This document shows, in pieces, positions 7,523-15,091 of a stretch of DNA of 35,887 bases. The stretch lies in assembly GCA_030550775.1 (NCBI GenBank), contig JAUQOS010000014.1, positions 1 through 35,887 on the forward strand, given 5' to 3'. The stretch's first letter is position 1. Each line of letters begins with the position of its first letter. Origin of the DNA: Armatimonadota bacterium. GTDB lineage: Bacteria > Armatimonadota > Fimbriimonadia > Fimbriimonadales > GBS-DC. Made by a program: the position numbers and the translations under genes. The notes beneath the pieces are model-generated. The model was not told the origin of the DNA. It saw nothing but the letters and a program-made list of their open reading frames with translations, and did not search any database.

Positions 7523-9298
7523 TCAATCGCCCTGCTGCCCGAAGCCAAAGAGCACGATGAGCAAGTCGGCGTCATTCACGACGCCGTCACCGTTGAGGTC
7601 GGCAGGCGCGGCAGTAGACTGCCCAAACGCGAAGAGCACCTCCAGTAGGTCGGCGTCGTTGATCACATTATCGCCGTTCACATCGCCAAGCACGAGGTTG
7701 AGATCCAGCGTGGTGGTGCCCAGCAGACGGCGCAGTCCGGGAACGGCACGCGCCAGACAGCGCGGTGCGGTAATCCGCAGCCCGTCGTACAAGCCGGGCG
7801 TCACGGCGATGCTGTAGCTATAGCCGCTGCCGAGGTTGCCCGTGTGCGTGGCTGCTACTGCGCCCGTGTAGGGGTCAAACTGTTGTATGGTCAGCACGAT
7901 TTGCGAGGGGTTGCCCACAAAGCCCGGAATGTTCACCGTGCCCTGCAGGCGGGTTGGCACATTCGGCGTAGAGAGATACACCTCGTAGCGTGTGCCATCC
8001 GCTGACTGTACCGCCCACAGCACCTGCTCCGCGCTATTGTGCGCCAAGTAAATAGCATCCACAGGGCGGTTGACCGCCTCCTGCACAAGGTTCGTGCTGC
8101 TGTTGGTATCCCAACGATAGTGGAACAGGTGTAGGCGATTGCCTGTGGAGCTGTGCTTACCGCTCCAAAAAGCGTTGCCGTTGGCAAACACGCCCAGACC
8201 GTAACCTTCGCGTATGCCCACAGTGGTACCGCCACCGAACTGCTGTTGGCTAATATTGCGCGTCACGCTCGGCCGGGAGACGAACACATCGAAGTTGTTT
8301 GTGTTGGCACCAATGCCCGCCCACAGTACAGAGGCACCTTCAATATCAATAGGCAAGCTGTCGCGCCCGCTACCCAGCACAGGTTGGCTCAGATTCTGCG
8401 TACCACCGCTGATGGTCGTAGCGAAAGTGTCAAACAGTTGCCCAGTTGCGGCGGAACGTCCCTGCCAAAGCACATTGTTGCCGCTGACATCAAACGCTAC
8501 GGCATCGCGTGGGTTGGTGATATTGCCCCCACCGATTTGCGGAAAGCTTATATTTGTGGTGTTGAAAAACACATCGTTGTAGTCGCCGTTGGCAGAGCCA
8601 CTGCCGTACCATACTGCATCATTCGTGGCGTTGAGGCGCACAGCAATCGCGTAGCGGTTGTTGCCCAGTACCGACTGCGACAGGTTCGTGTGGGCTTGGG
8701 TGGCTAAGTTCGTGCGGAACACATCGCGGTTCACACCCAGGGTTGTGCCCGCACCGTCCCACAGCAGGAAGTCGTTCGTGTTAAGTGAGGCGGGCACTGC
8801 ATCGCGCCCACTGCCTAACACGGATGCTGTGAGGTTCGTCGAGCCGATGAAGATGTCCAACTGGTTGCCGTTTGCCGAACCAGAGCCATACCACACGGGC
8901 TGTCCTGACGAGGTGAAGCCGAAACCGAACGCCACACGCCCACTGCCCAGCACAGACTGGCTCAGGTTCGTGGCTTCCACGAACACATCGGTGTTGCCTA
9001 TACCAAGCGCCGTGCCACTACCTTCCCACATCAACCCTGCAATGGGGTGGTAGGCAATCGGGTCTGCCACGCGGTTGTTGCCCAAACGCGACGCAGTGAA
9101 GTTATTGTTGCCCGTGATGCGGAAAATGTCAATGTTGCCCGCAATCGCTTCCGCTGACCAAAACGGTAAGCCGCTTTCGGTCAGTAGCCCCAAGCCAATC
9201 TGGGTATAGTTTTCACCGATTTTTTGGTGGATAAACGCCTGCCCATAGGCAATCACTACCAAGCTCAAAACCCCAAAAACTCCGCTCCACGCTCGCAT
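7523..9298 (-). CDS. Secreted repeat protein (probable beta-propeller) with C-terminal dockerin-like pair
   Basis: A 591-residue exported protein. A signal peptide covers about 1-20, ending AYGQ. Nine repeats follow, each centred on a Trp (47, 91, 136, 180, 230, 278, 326, 378, 428; spacing 44-52). The pattern is hydrophobic-W-x-G-x-G, about 10 residues, DVF, then NLSQSVLGSGR. This periodic strand-rich pattern suggests a beta-propeller. Residues about 450-537 look like a carboxypeptidase-regulatory-type beta domain. The last 54 residues are two EF-hand-like dockerin repeats, GDVNGDNVINDADLLEVLF and DLNGDGVVNDADLLIVLFGF, with Asp/Asn at calcium-binding spacing. Function is unknown; an extracellular or surface role is inferred. 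It is preceded by AAAGGAG and a -10 element 26 bases upstream. Confidence 0.85.
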   Translation of the reverse strand: MRAWSGVFGVLSLVVIAYGQAFIHQKIGENYTQIGLGLLTESGLPFWSAEAIAGNIDIFRITGNNNFTASRLGNNRVADPIAYHPIAGLMWEGSGTALGIGNTDVFVEATNLSQSVLGSGRVAFGFGFTSSGQPVWYGSGSANGNQLDIFIGSTNLTASVLGSGRDAVPASLNTNDFLLWDGAGTTLGVNRDVFRTNLATQAHTNLSQSVLGNNRYAIAVRLNATNDAVWYGSGSANGDYNDVFFNTTNISFPQIGGGNITNPRDAVAFDVSGNNVLWQGRSAATGQLFDTFATTISGGTQNLSQPVLGSGRDSLPIDIEGASVLWAGIGANTNNFDVFVSRPSVTRNISQQQFGGGTTVGIREGYGLGVFANGNAFWSGKHSSTGNRLHLFHYRWDTNSSTNLVQEAVNRPVDAIYLAHNSAEQVLWAVQSADGTRYEVYLSTPNVPTRLQGTVNIPGFVGNPSQIVLTIQQFDPYTGAVAATHTGNLGSGYSYSIAVTPGLYDGLRITAPRCLARAVPGLRRLLGTTTLDLNLVLGDVNGDNVINDADLLEVLFAFGQSTAAPADLNGDGVVNDADLLIVLFGFGQQGD

Positions 9299-9324
9299 GG
9301 TAGACTCCTTTCGTAGTCCGCGCT

Positions 9325-9332
9325 ATTATACC
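9325..9332 (-). promoter_or_regulatory. Promoter -10 element of the nine-repeat dockerin gene
   Basis: GGTATAAT on the minus strand, 26 bases upstream of the ATG at 9298. The leader contains an AAAGGAG Shine-Dalgarno at normal distance, so this mRNA has a true 5' leader. Confidence 0.6.
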
Positions 9333-9549
9333 ACACTTTTGGGAAGATGCGAGAGGCACTGCGTCCAGTGCTCCCCATCTGTTAGGTGGGCGTGCCCCTC
9401 ACAGCACCTGGAATGACGGCTTACGAAAAGTGGACTTGTCATTTCGAACCTTGTGCAGGGGGCTTAGTGCCCACTTCGCTACCACCTCAAGGGCAGAATG
9501 CCCAACGCCCCCCTCCTGAAAGACAGGAGAGGGGCGCGGCGGTGAGGGC
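9333..9549. repeat. Intergenic repeats and hairpin
   Basis: This gap between two dockerin genes has no supported gene. It holds GGAATGACG and GTCATTTCG-type sequences facing each other (about 9411-9450), related to GGAATGACA near 10896. It also has a hairpin at 9510-9534, where CCCCTCCTG pairs with CAGGAG followed by GGGG, with a short bulge. The hairpin lies about 15 bases past the stop of the minus-strand gene at 9550 and could end its transcript, but no U-run follows. Confidence 0.4.
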
Positions 9550-10581
9550 TTAGCAGCCTTGACCGAAGTTGAAGAGCACCACCAGCAGGTCGGAGTCGTT
9601 GACCACCCCGTCGCCATTCACATCGCCCTGAACGCCAGAGCCACTATTGCCGAAGTTGAACAGCACAATCAGCAGGTCGGAGTCGTTCACGCAGCCGTCG
9701 CCGTTCACATCACCTTCGGGTCCCAACGAAATCACGACATAATGGTCGCCGGGCAGCTGCGTGAAGTCGAATGGGAAGAAGTCGAATGGCGGGTTGGGGC
9801 AGCGTACCCATGCCACGTTTGGGTATTGCTGGCTTGGGTCTGCCACATTCAACGCGGGCAGCGACTGGTTCGACAGATATGTGCCGCGGCAGGGGTCGTC
9901 CAGATCGGCACCACCTGTGAGGATAACGAAGAGGCGGATTTGACCGCGCGGATTCCCCAGCAGGCTTAGCGGAATTGCGACTTCCAGCCCGTTCACGGCT
10001 GTAGCAGGATCACCCACATTGTTCGGGTTGTCGGTCACGCCTTGCACATTCGAGTTGTCAAACCCTGCCTTCACCCCTTGATCAACCGTGCCCTCGCCCG
10101 AACCGACGCTCACAGCGCCTAAGTAAGTGGATTGGTTGCCCACCAAGTCGTGCCAGTCGATGTAGATGTTATCGTTGCCTTGACCATCGTCAAAGCGGTT
10201 TACTCCCAGCGCATAGTCAGGGTTCAGGTCGAACACCACGCCACTCATACCCTGCACGGAGCAGTTGATACAACCTGTGGTGAGGTTGAAAGTGTTGCTT
10301 TGGCTGCGCCCCGTGTCAAAATAGAAGTGAATGGCGTTGCCGTTGCCCTCTAAGTTGCCTGTGACGCCGATATACAGCATGTTGCCCTGCCGGCGTGCGA
10401 ATAATTGGTTCAACTCCGAGCCGTAGGCAACGTCTTGAACACGGTTGCCAAAACCGGTGTAGTTGGTTTGCGAGGCGAGAGGGGCAGGATATTTGCTGGG
10501 GATGTTTCTACCATCAGCCGCTTGCGCATGCAGCAGCGCCGCCGTAGCCACTATCGCGCTTAGCACCGTCATTGGTCGCAT
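9550..10581 (-). CDS. Secreted protein with C-terminal dockerin-like pair
   Basis: A 343-residue exported protein. ATG at 10581 is chosen because AAAGGAGG lies at the proper distance and a signal peptide starts there (MRPMTVLSAIVATAALLHAQA); the frame is open 17 codons further upstream, but that part lies in the leader. The central part (about 25-285) is rich in Gly, Asn and Asp with alternating strands, including YIGVTGNLEGNGNAIHFYF and several Cys (CINC, CRGTY). It is not a family I can name. The C-terminus has two dockerin-like repeats, GDVNGDGCVNDSDLLIVLF and GDVNGDGVVNDSDLLVVLF, and ends FGQGC. Location should be extracellular. The same tail design is found in the neighbouring gene and at the right edge of the window. 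Confidence 0.83.
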   Translation of the reverse strand: MRPMTVLSAIVATAALLHAQAADGRNIPSKYPAPLASQTNYTGFGNRVQDVAYGSELNQLFARRQGNMLYIGVTGNLEGNGNAIHFYFDTGRSQSNTFNLTTGCINCSVQGMSGVVFDLNPDYALGVNRFDDGQGNDNIYIDWHDLVGNQSTYLGAVSVGSGEGTVDQGVKAGFDNSNVQGVTDNPNNVGDPATAVNGLEVAIPLSLLGNPRGQIRLFVILTGGADLDDPCRGTYLSNQSLPALNVADPSQQYPNVAWVRCPNPPFDFFPFDFTQLPGDHYVVISLGPEGDVNGDGCVNDSDLLIVLFNFGNSGSGVQGDVNGDGVVNDSDLLVVLFNFGQGC

Positions 10582-10620
10582 CGTCGTATACCTCCTTTCC
10601 CCCAGCAGGGGTACCCTCCT

Positions 10621-10628
10621 ATTATACC
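10621..10628 (-). promoter_or_regulatory. Promoter -10 element of the second dockerin gene
   Basis: GGTATAAT on the minus strand, 39 bases upstream of the ATG at 10581. The leader includes a small CCCTGCTGGGG inverted repeat and an AAAGGAGG ribosome site. Confidence 0.6.
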
Positions 10629-10664
10629 CCATTTTGAGAAATCGTATTCTCGGAGGCTATTCAC

Positions 10665-10976
10665 AAAGAGATCGTGGCGAGGGTTCTCAGTCAACACATC
10701 GTACGCTTTTGAGGAGACGGCTCAAGCCGTTCCGTACCAACGAAGCCGACCAGCGTGTGCTTGTTCTCGTCGGCGCGGACGCCGACGCTACGAAGCTTTC
10801 CATCGGCGCGGATGCTGACGCTACGCCTTAGCCCGCGTAGGCGGGCTTAGCTTGCACAGCAACGGCTTGAGCCGTTCACTTCATAGCCTTTGGCTCGGAA
10901 TGACAGGGGGTTATGGGAGCCGCCCAGTTTGTCACCCCGAGCGCCGCGAGGTGGCTCACGCCTGCACGAGCGCTTA
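10665..10976. repeat. Intergenic region of palindromic repeats
   Basis: No gene is supported between the divergent dockerin and DUF1573 genes. It contains a palindrome ACGGCT-CA-AGCCGT (10717-10730) and its counterpart AACGGCT-TG-AGCCGTT (10861-10876), which enclose a CGTCGGCG/CGCCGACG hairpin with loop CGGA (10768-10787) and a degenerate second copy at about 10801-10825. The segment 10711-10760 aligns with the repeat copies near 4139 and 22281. A GGAATGACA motif lies near 10896. Confidence 0.6.
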
Positions 10977-10985
10977 GGTTATAAT
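10977..10985 (+). promoter_or_regulatory. Promoter -10 element of the DUF1573 gene
   Basis: GGTTATAAT, a one-base variant of the window-wide element, 20 bases upstream of ATG 11006. The leader contains CTGGAGGG as ribosome site. Confidence 0.55.
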
Positions 10986-11005
10986 ATTCGCTGGAGGGTG
11001 CAACG

Positions 11006-12643
11006 ATGCGTTTGTGGAGCACGTTATGGGCACTTGCATGCGTGGCGTTGTTGCAAGCGCAAAACGCCCCTAAAGCGCCCAACTTACCTGAAAATGTTGT
11101 CAAAAGTGAACAAGAGCAACTGACGAAAGCCATCAATCTGCTCTCCAAGGGCGAGTTTGCGGAAGCAGAGCGGCTCATCAAGCCCACCCTGATACCGAAT
11201 GTTATTCGGATTTATGGTAGCTGGGCAACGATTCCGATTGATTTGCGCGAGAGCTTCCGCACAGCCGCCGAAGAGGCGGTCGCGCAGTGGAACCGGGCGC
11301 TGGGGGGCACCCCCCGTATAGAGTGGACCGATGACGAGCGCGCTGCCGATGTGCAAATCGTGTTCGAGGAAGATGTGGCGGAGATTATGGCGGGGCAGTT
11401 CCGCTTGATGCACGGCAAGGCGAAGCTATTTTTGCCCCCTGCGCAAGGCGACCGACGGCGCGTGCGCGCCCGAATCGCCACCTACATTCCTTACACTGAG
11501 TTAGCACAGCCAACACGCTCAGTGAGCCGCTTGGTGGCTCAAGCAATTGGCACCTATCTAGGGCTGGGCGACAGCCAAAGCGACAGCGACTTGATGGGAC
11601 CCATTTGGAACAACGAAGACCAACCGATTGCCCCCACCCCAGCCGAGCTGGAGCGTGTGCGCGCCTTATTACAAGTGCGTGCCACCCTTGCTGACTATGC
11701 AGCGCGCCGCGTGGCGGTGTACCTGCCCAAGCCGCGCATTCGCATTGAGCCAATGGAGCACGATTTCGGCGAGATCATACAAGGCGCGGTGGTCAAGCAC
11801 ACTTTTGTCGTCAAAAACGAGGGCGATGCGCCCCTTACCATTGAAGCGCGCCCCAGCTGCGGCTGTGTGACACCTTACTACGATAAAGTGCTCCAACCCG
11901 GGCAACAAGGCAGAATAGAAGCCGAACTGCGTTCGGCGGGCTTTCGCGGCATGCAAATCAAAACCATCCAAGTGACCACCAACGATCCTGATAACCCCAG
12001 CCTCACCTTGCGCCTGTCAACCTTTATCCGCACGGCTGTGGAGGTGCGTCCCAGCGAGCAGATCCCGATCACGCTCAACTCCGACGGACCTACCGTGCAG
12101 GAGGTGGAGCTTGTCTCCAACACCGACGAGCCGCTGGAAGTGCAGGAAGTGCGCGTGAATGTGCCGTTTGCTAGCGCGAAAGCCGAAAAAATCGACGCAA
12201 AGCGCGCGAAGGTCATTATCACCATCAGCCCAGAGGCGCCTCCAGGGCGCAACACGATTTTGGCAGTGGCACGCCTCAACTCCACTGCTACCCCGCAAGT
12301 GAACATCGCGCTGAGCTATGAAAAGGGCATTATCGTGGTGCCCACGACCGTGTTCTTTGGAGCCATCAACTCGGCAACGCCCTTGCCCATCGAGCGCGTC
12401 GTGACGGTTAGCCGCAGCGATAAGCCCATCCAAATCAAACGCTTCGAGGTGGACGACCCCAATATCGAGGTGCGCCACGAGGTTTCGGAAGACGGCAAGC
12501 TGCACCGATTCACCCTGCGCTACAAGGGCGGCTGGCAAACGGGCACGGTGCGACGCAACTTGACGATTGAAACCGATGACCCCCAGCAGCCCACGCTGCG
12601 CGTGTCGCTAATGGCAACCGTACTGTCTGCAGGTCTGCAGTAG
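11006..12643 (+). CDS. Secreted protein: degenerate matrixin-like domain fused to DUF1573/ASH-type domains
   Basis: A 545-residue exported protein with a signal peptide at about 1-19 (LLQAQN). Residues about 75-205 follow the layout of a matrixin (M10) domain: FRTAAEEAVAQWNRAL, then ADVQIVF, then AQAIGTYLGLGDS (178-190) and DLMGP (195-199). Set against the matrixin HExGHxLGLxHS, the three zinc His and the catalytic Glu are replaced by Gln179, Thr183, Asp189 and Ala180, so it should bind no zinc. Residues about 245-345 are a DUF1573 domain with HDFGEIIQG and the PSCGC motif (Cys285, Cys287). Two more immunoglobulin-like beta domains follow to the end. The role is unknown; structural or binding work outside the cell is inferred. 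Confidence 0.82.
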   Translation: MRLWSTLWALACVALLQAQNAPKAPNLPENVVKSEQEQLTKAINLLSKGEFAEAERLIKPTLIPNVIRIYGSWATIPIDLRESFRTAAEEAVAQWNRALGGTPRIEWTDDERAADVQIVFEEDVAEIMAGQFRLMHGKAKLFLPPAQGDRRRVRARIATYIPYTELAQPTRSVSRLVAQAIGTYLGLGDSQSDSDLMGPIWNNEDQPIAPTPAELERVRALLQVRATLADYAARRVAVYLPKPRIRIEPMEHDFGEIIQGAVVKHTFVVKNEGDAPLTIEARPSCGCVTPYYDKVLQPGQQGRIEAELRSAGFRGMQIKTIQVTTNDPDNPSLTLRLSTFIRTAVEVRPSEQIPITLNSDGPTVQEVELVSNTDEPLEVQEVRVNVPFASAKAEKIDAKRAKVIITISPEAPPGRNTILAVARLNSTATPQVNIALSYEKGIIVVPTTVFFGAINSATPLPIERVVTVSRSDKPIQIKRFEVDDPNIEVRHEVSEDGKLHRFTLRYKGGWQTGTVRRNLTIETDDPQQPTLRVSLMATVLSAGLQ

Positions 12644-12708
12644 GCACGGAGGCGGCACCCTGAAGCGTTTCGGCGTCGCAGGCGTCTGACCTGCGGAGCA
12701 ACACGGAG

Positions 12709-13080
12709 ATGGTTATGTACAAACGAGTATTGCAGCGGGCAATATTGGTTGGGATCGTTGGGCTGTTCGGTTTCTTGAGCGGTGTGGCGGTAACGGAGTT
12801 GCGCGAGAAGCAGCGACGCCCGCGCATTCCAGAGGTTGTGGAAGCGCGCAACTTCCGCGTAGTGGACGAAAACGGCACGACGCGGGCGGAGCTGGGCATG
12901 GCGTTCGGCGCGCCCGCACTGTTCCTCTATGATGCCAACGGCAAGGCACGCGCGTGGATTTTGTTGGACCGCGACGGCAATGCCCGCATTATGTTTGTAA
13001 ACGCCGAGGACCAAATTCAATGGACGGCACCCCCGCTGCCCAACGAATCGCCGAAGCCCTCGCCGCAAACCCCGCAATAA
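12709..13080 (+). CDS. Membrane-anchored small protein with ENG/DANG beta repeats
   Basis: About 123 residues. An N-terminal membrane helix (residues about 10-28, ILVGIVGLFGFLSGVAV) is followed by a soluble part built from three similar strand units: FRVVDENGTTRAELGM, LFLYDANGKARAWILL and LDRDGNARIMFVN, then a Pro-rich tail. This beta-solenoid-like pattern recurs in uncharacterised bacterial proteins; no function is assigned. The start could be ATG 12709 or ATG 12715. CGGAG sits directly against the first and 6 bases before the second, so the second may be the real one. It follows the DUF1573 gene by 65 bases and is followed closely by acpS. Confidence 0.7.
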   Translation: MVMYKRVLQRAILVGIVGLFGFLSGVAVTELREKQRRPRIPEVVEARNFRVVDENGTTRAELGMAFGAPALFLYDANGKARAWILLDRDGNARIMFVNAEDQIQWTAPPLPNESPKPSPQTPQ

Positions 13081-13091
13081 CGCCACTGCGC

Positions 13092-13454
13092 GTGGTACGC
13101 GGCGTGGGCATTGACTTGGTAGAACTGGAACGCATCGCGCGGGCATGGGCGCGCCAGCCCCGCTTCATCGAGCGCATCCTAACGCCTGCAGAGCGCGACT
13201 ATTGCCTAAGTCGTCGGGCAAACGCGGTGCAACACATCGCGGGCAGGTGGTGCGCCAAAGAAGCCATCGCCAAAGCTGTCGGACGCCCCCTGCGCTGGCA
13301 AGAGGTGGAAATCTTGCCCAACCCCCTTGGTAAACCTGTGGTATATCTGCACGGCACCAGTGCCCAAATCGTCGGCGAGGGCGAGCTGTTGGTGAGCATC
13401 ACCCACACGCGCACCCTCGCTCAAGCAATCGCCCTCTGGGTGGTGAACCGATGA
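13092..13454 (+). CDS. acpS: Holo-[acyl-carrier-protein] synthase AcpS
   Basis: Transfers 4'-phosphopantetheine from CoA to apo acyl carrier protein, activating fatty acid synthesis. The 120-residue protein from GTG 13092 has the normal length. It shows GIDLVELERI with Mg-binding Asp8, LTPAERDYC, WCAKEAIAKA with Glu57, NPLGKPVV and the closing SITHT. An alternative ATG at 13020 would add 24 residues and overlap the previous gene by 61 bases; the GTG is preferred because AcpS proteins begin right at this strand. No clear Shine-Dalgarno precedes it. Its stop overlaps the purN start (ATGA at 13451-13454), so the two are coupled. Confidence 0.92.
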   Translation: MVRGVGIDLVELERIARAWARQPRFIERILTPAERDYCLSRRANAVQHIAGRWCAKEAIAKAVGRPLRWQEVEILPNPLGKPVVYLHGTSAQIVGEGELLVSITHTRTLAQAIALWVVNR

Positions 13455-14080
13455 AACGAATCGTAGTACTGGTCTCTGGACCTGCGCGCGGCACTAACAT
13501 GCAGGCGATTATCGAAGCGTGCCGCGACGGACGCATTCCGAACAGCCAAGTAGTGGCAGTGATCGGCACGCGCGACGACGCCCCTGCCCTGCAAAAGGCG
13601 CGCGACTTCGGCATCGCCACCGCCGTCGTCAACCCGAAAGAGTTTCCTGAACCCGAAATGTACAGCGACGCGCTGCTGTGGACTTTGCAAAAAGCTCAAC
13701 CCGACCTAATCTGCCTGGCGGGCTATATGCGCTTGCTGCCTGCCCGAATCGTGCACGCCTACCCGATGCAGATCATGAATATCCACCCTGCCCTACTGCC
13801 CCTGTTTGGGGGCAAGGGGATGTATGGGTTGCGCGTGCACCAAGCTGTGTTGGAAAGCGGGATGAAGGTCACAGGGTGCACTGTGCACTTCGTTGATGAG
13901 CACTACGATACGGGTCCGATTATTTTGCAGCGGTGCATCCCGGTGCGCGAGGATGATACGCCTGAGTCGTTGGCGGCACGCCTGTTGCCCATAGAGCACG
14001 AAACTTACATCGAGGCGATACGGCTGTTTGTGTTGGACAAGCTGCGCGTGGAGGGGCGGCGCGTGCGGATTTTGGAGTAG
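13451..14080 (+). CDS. purN: Phosphoribosylglycinamide formyltransferase PurN
   Basis: Third step of de novo purine synthesis: formylation of GAR using 10-formyltetrahydrofolate. It has 209 residues, the usual length. The catalytic triad is visible as Asn110 and His112 in NIHPALLPLFGGKG and Asp153 in DEHYDTGPIILQ. The phosphate-binding loop reads SGPARGTNMQAI (9-20), one residue longer than the common SGxGSNLQAI. This is unusual but resembles variants of the family. It overlaps acpS by four bases. Other purine genes are not in the window. Confidence 0.94.
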   Translation: MKRIVVLVSGPARGTNMQAIIEACRDGRIPNSQVVAVIGTRDDAPALQKARDFGIATAVVNPKEFPEPEMYSDALLWTLQKAQPDLICLAGYMRLLPARIVHAYPMQIMNIHPALLPLFGGKGMYGLRVHQAVLESGMKVTGCTVHFVDEHYDTGPIILQRCIPVREDDTPESLAARLLPIEHETYIEAIRLFVLDKLRVEGRRVRILE

Positions 14081-14089
14081 AGCGCTTCG

Positions 14090-14401
14090 CTACACCTGTA
14101 TCGCCTCGATAATCGCCAAGCGGTAAAGCATGGTCGTGCCCACATAGAACTCCAGCGTGTACAGCACGCGATAGCGGGCGTTGCGCCAGCTAAGTGTCGT
14201 TTGCGGGAAGACCGCTACATCGGGCGTGGCGAGCAGCGCCCACAGCGGGCGCGCCAGTTCGGCAAGGGCTTCGGAGCTAAACAGCCAGCGCAGTAGCTCT
14301 GCTGGGGGCTGCATGAAGAAGCCGTAGGCAGTTTGAGCGCCAATCCAGAACGGTTCGCCGTAGCGGCGCAGCCACTGCTCCAAGCACTCGCGAACAATCA
14401 C
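14090..14401 (-). CDS. Small phage-like protein, possible head-closure or head-tail joining protein
   Basis: A 103-residue protein starting at GTG 14401. The GTG overlaps the upstream stop (GTGA), and GAGGAGGAA lies about 8-10 bases upstream, a much stronger ribosome site than most genes here have. The protein begins MIVRECLEQWLRRYG, then GFFMQPPAELLRWLF, then WRNARYRVLYTLEFYVGTTMLYRL. The alternation of a helical N-terminus with a WRN-x-RYRV strand resembles small phage neck proteins, but this is a pattern judgement and not a firm family match. It is the last gene of a five-member cassette of tiny genes. Confidence 0.5.
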   Translation of the reverse strand: MIVRECLEQWLRRYGEPFWIGAQTAYGFFMQPPAELLRWLFSSEALAELARPLWALLATPDVAVFPQTTLSWRNARYRVLYTLEFYVGTTMLYRLAIIEAIQV

Positions 14402-14697
14402 GGTTGGGGTTCCTCCTCACGCGGACGGTAGATGAAGAGCAGCTGGGCATTGCGTTTGAGGAACGGCTTGAGGCGAGCATAGCCCTGTGCTTTCAGCCCT
14501 GTGGGGTCGGCGGGGTCGCGGGGCGCAGGCGGCAACACCTGCAGCCATCCAATCCGAAAGCCCGCCCACATCCCTAGTTCGCGATAAAACGCGGCTGCCA
14601 TCTCGCCCGCCACAATCTCCAACGCGCCCAAGTTCAGCGTCGCCAGCAGGTCGGGGTCGGTCGTGTTGAGATAACTCGGCTCAATCGCGTAGCGCAA
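14398..14697 (-). CDS. Main part of a frameshifted phage head-tail connector-like gene
   Basis: A 99-residue frame whose only available start is TTG at 14697. It begins LRYAIEPSYLNTTDPDLLA, continues NLGALEIVAGEMAAAFYREL, and ends in a basic then acidic tail (KRNAQLLFIYRPREEEPQP). The frame is also open about eight codons upstream of the TTG. Joined to the fragment at 14634-14795 it would give about 130 residues reading as one protein, with ALIAES from the first frame running into PALRYAIEPSYL of this one. The combined layout resembles gp6-type head-tail connectors of tailed phages. Either this is a damaged gene or the sequence lacks one base near 14700. Confidence 0.5.
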   Translation of the reverse strand: MRYAIEPSYLNTTDPDLLATLNLGALEIVAGEMAAAFYRELGMWAGFRIGWLQVLPPAPRDPADPTGLKAQGYARLKPFLKRNAQLLFIYRPREEEPQP

Positions 14698-14795
14698 CGC
14701 AGGCTCTCGGCAATCAGCGCGTCAATCTCGGCATCATAGAGGGTGCTGGTCAGGCGCAGCTTGCGTTTCACAGCCGCGCGGGAAACGGTCAACAT
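14634..14795 (-). pseudogene. 5' fragment of the frameshifted connector-like gene
   Basis: From ATG 14795, with a strong Shine-Dalgarno CGGAGGTG 4-5 bases upstream, the frame reads MLTVSRAAVKRKLRL and TSTLYDAEIDALIAESL. It then turns into Arg- and Pro-rich nonsense and stops at 14634. The first 32 residues look like the helical start of a gp6-type connector (LT-x-x-x-V-K-x-x-L-R-L, then Asp/Glu-rich). A -1 shift after about 14702 rejoins the 14398-14697 frame. Confidence 0.5.
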
Positions 14796-14815
14796 GGGGC
14801 ACCTCCGTTAGGGGG

Positions 14816-15091
14816 CTACGGCTTGTGCGCTTCTTGCCACTGCACGATGGCATGACGCAAACTTAGCAACGCATCGCGTACATCATCCAGTGCCAGCTCC
14901 AGCCGCTCGTAAGTGGCTTCTGTGCGGGCGATGCTTTCGCGCAGGTAGGCAATAAACTCGTCGGTAATTGCTTGCTCTTGGCGTTGGGCAGTTTCCACCA
15001 GCTTGTCCATCCGCTGTAGAATCTGGCGGGTGAGCACAAACGCCCAGCCCACCAGTGCGCTCACGACAGGGATGAGTTGCGTCCACTCCAT
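14816..15091 (-). CDS. Holin-like small protein (one membrane helix plus coiled coil)
   Basis: A 91-residue protein from ATG 15091, with GGAGGC 7 bases upstream. Residues 5-22 (QLIPVVSALVGWAFVLTR) form a single membrane helix. Residues about 25-88 are a long amphipathic, probably coiled-coil segment (MDKLVETAQRQEQAITDEF, then LDDVRDALLSLRHAI). An N-terminal anchor plus coiled coil is the layout of BhlA/UviB- or XhlA-type phage holin-associated proteins, and the neighbours are also phage-like. Many unrelated small proteins share this layout, so the assignment is tentative. Confidence 0.6.
   Translation of the reverse strand: MEWTQLIPVVSALVGWAFVLTRQILQRMDKLVETAQRQEQAITDEFIAYLRESIARTEATYERLELALDDVRDALLSLRHAIVQWQEAHKP

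Noticed and set aside
6204-7817. A 537-residue open frame on the plus strand
   Set aside because: It overlaps the glycosyltransferase gene in another frame and runs on into the antisense of the dockerin gene; its composition (Gly, Ala, Arg, Cys) is typical of a GC-rich shadow frame.
9399-9617. A 72-residue minus-strand frame
   Set aside because: It is an out-of-phase reading of the end of the second dockerin gene and of intergenic repeats.
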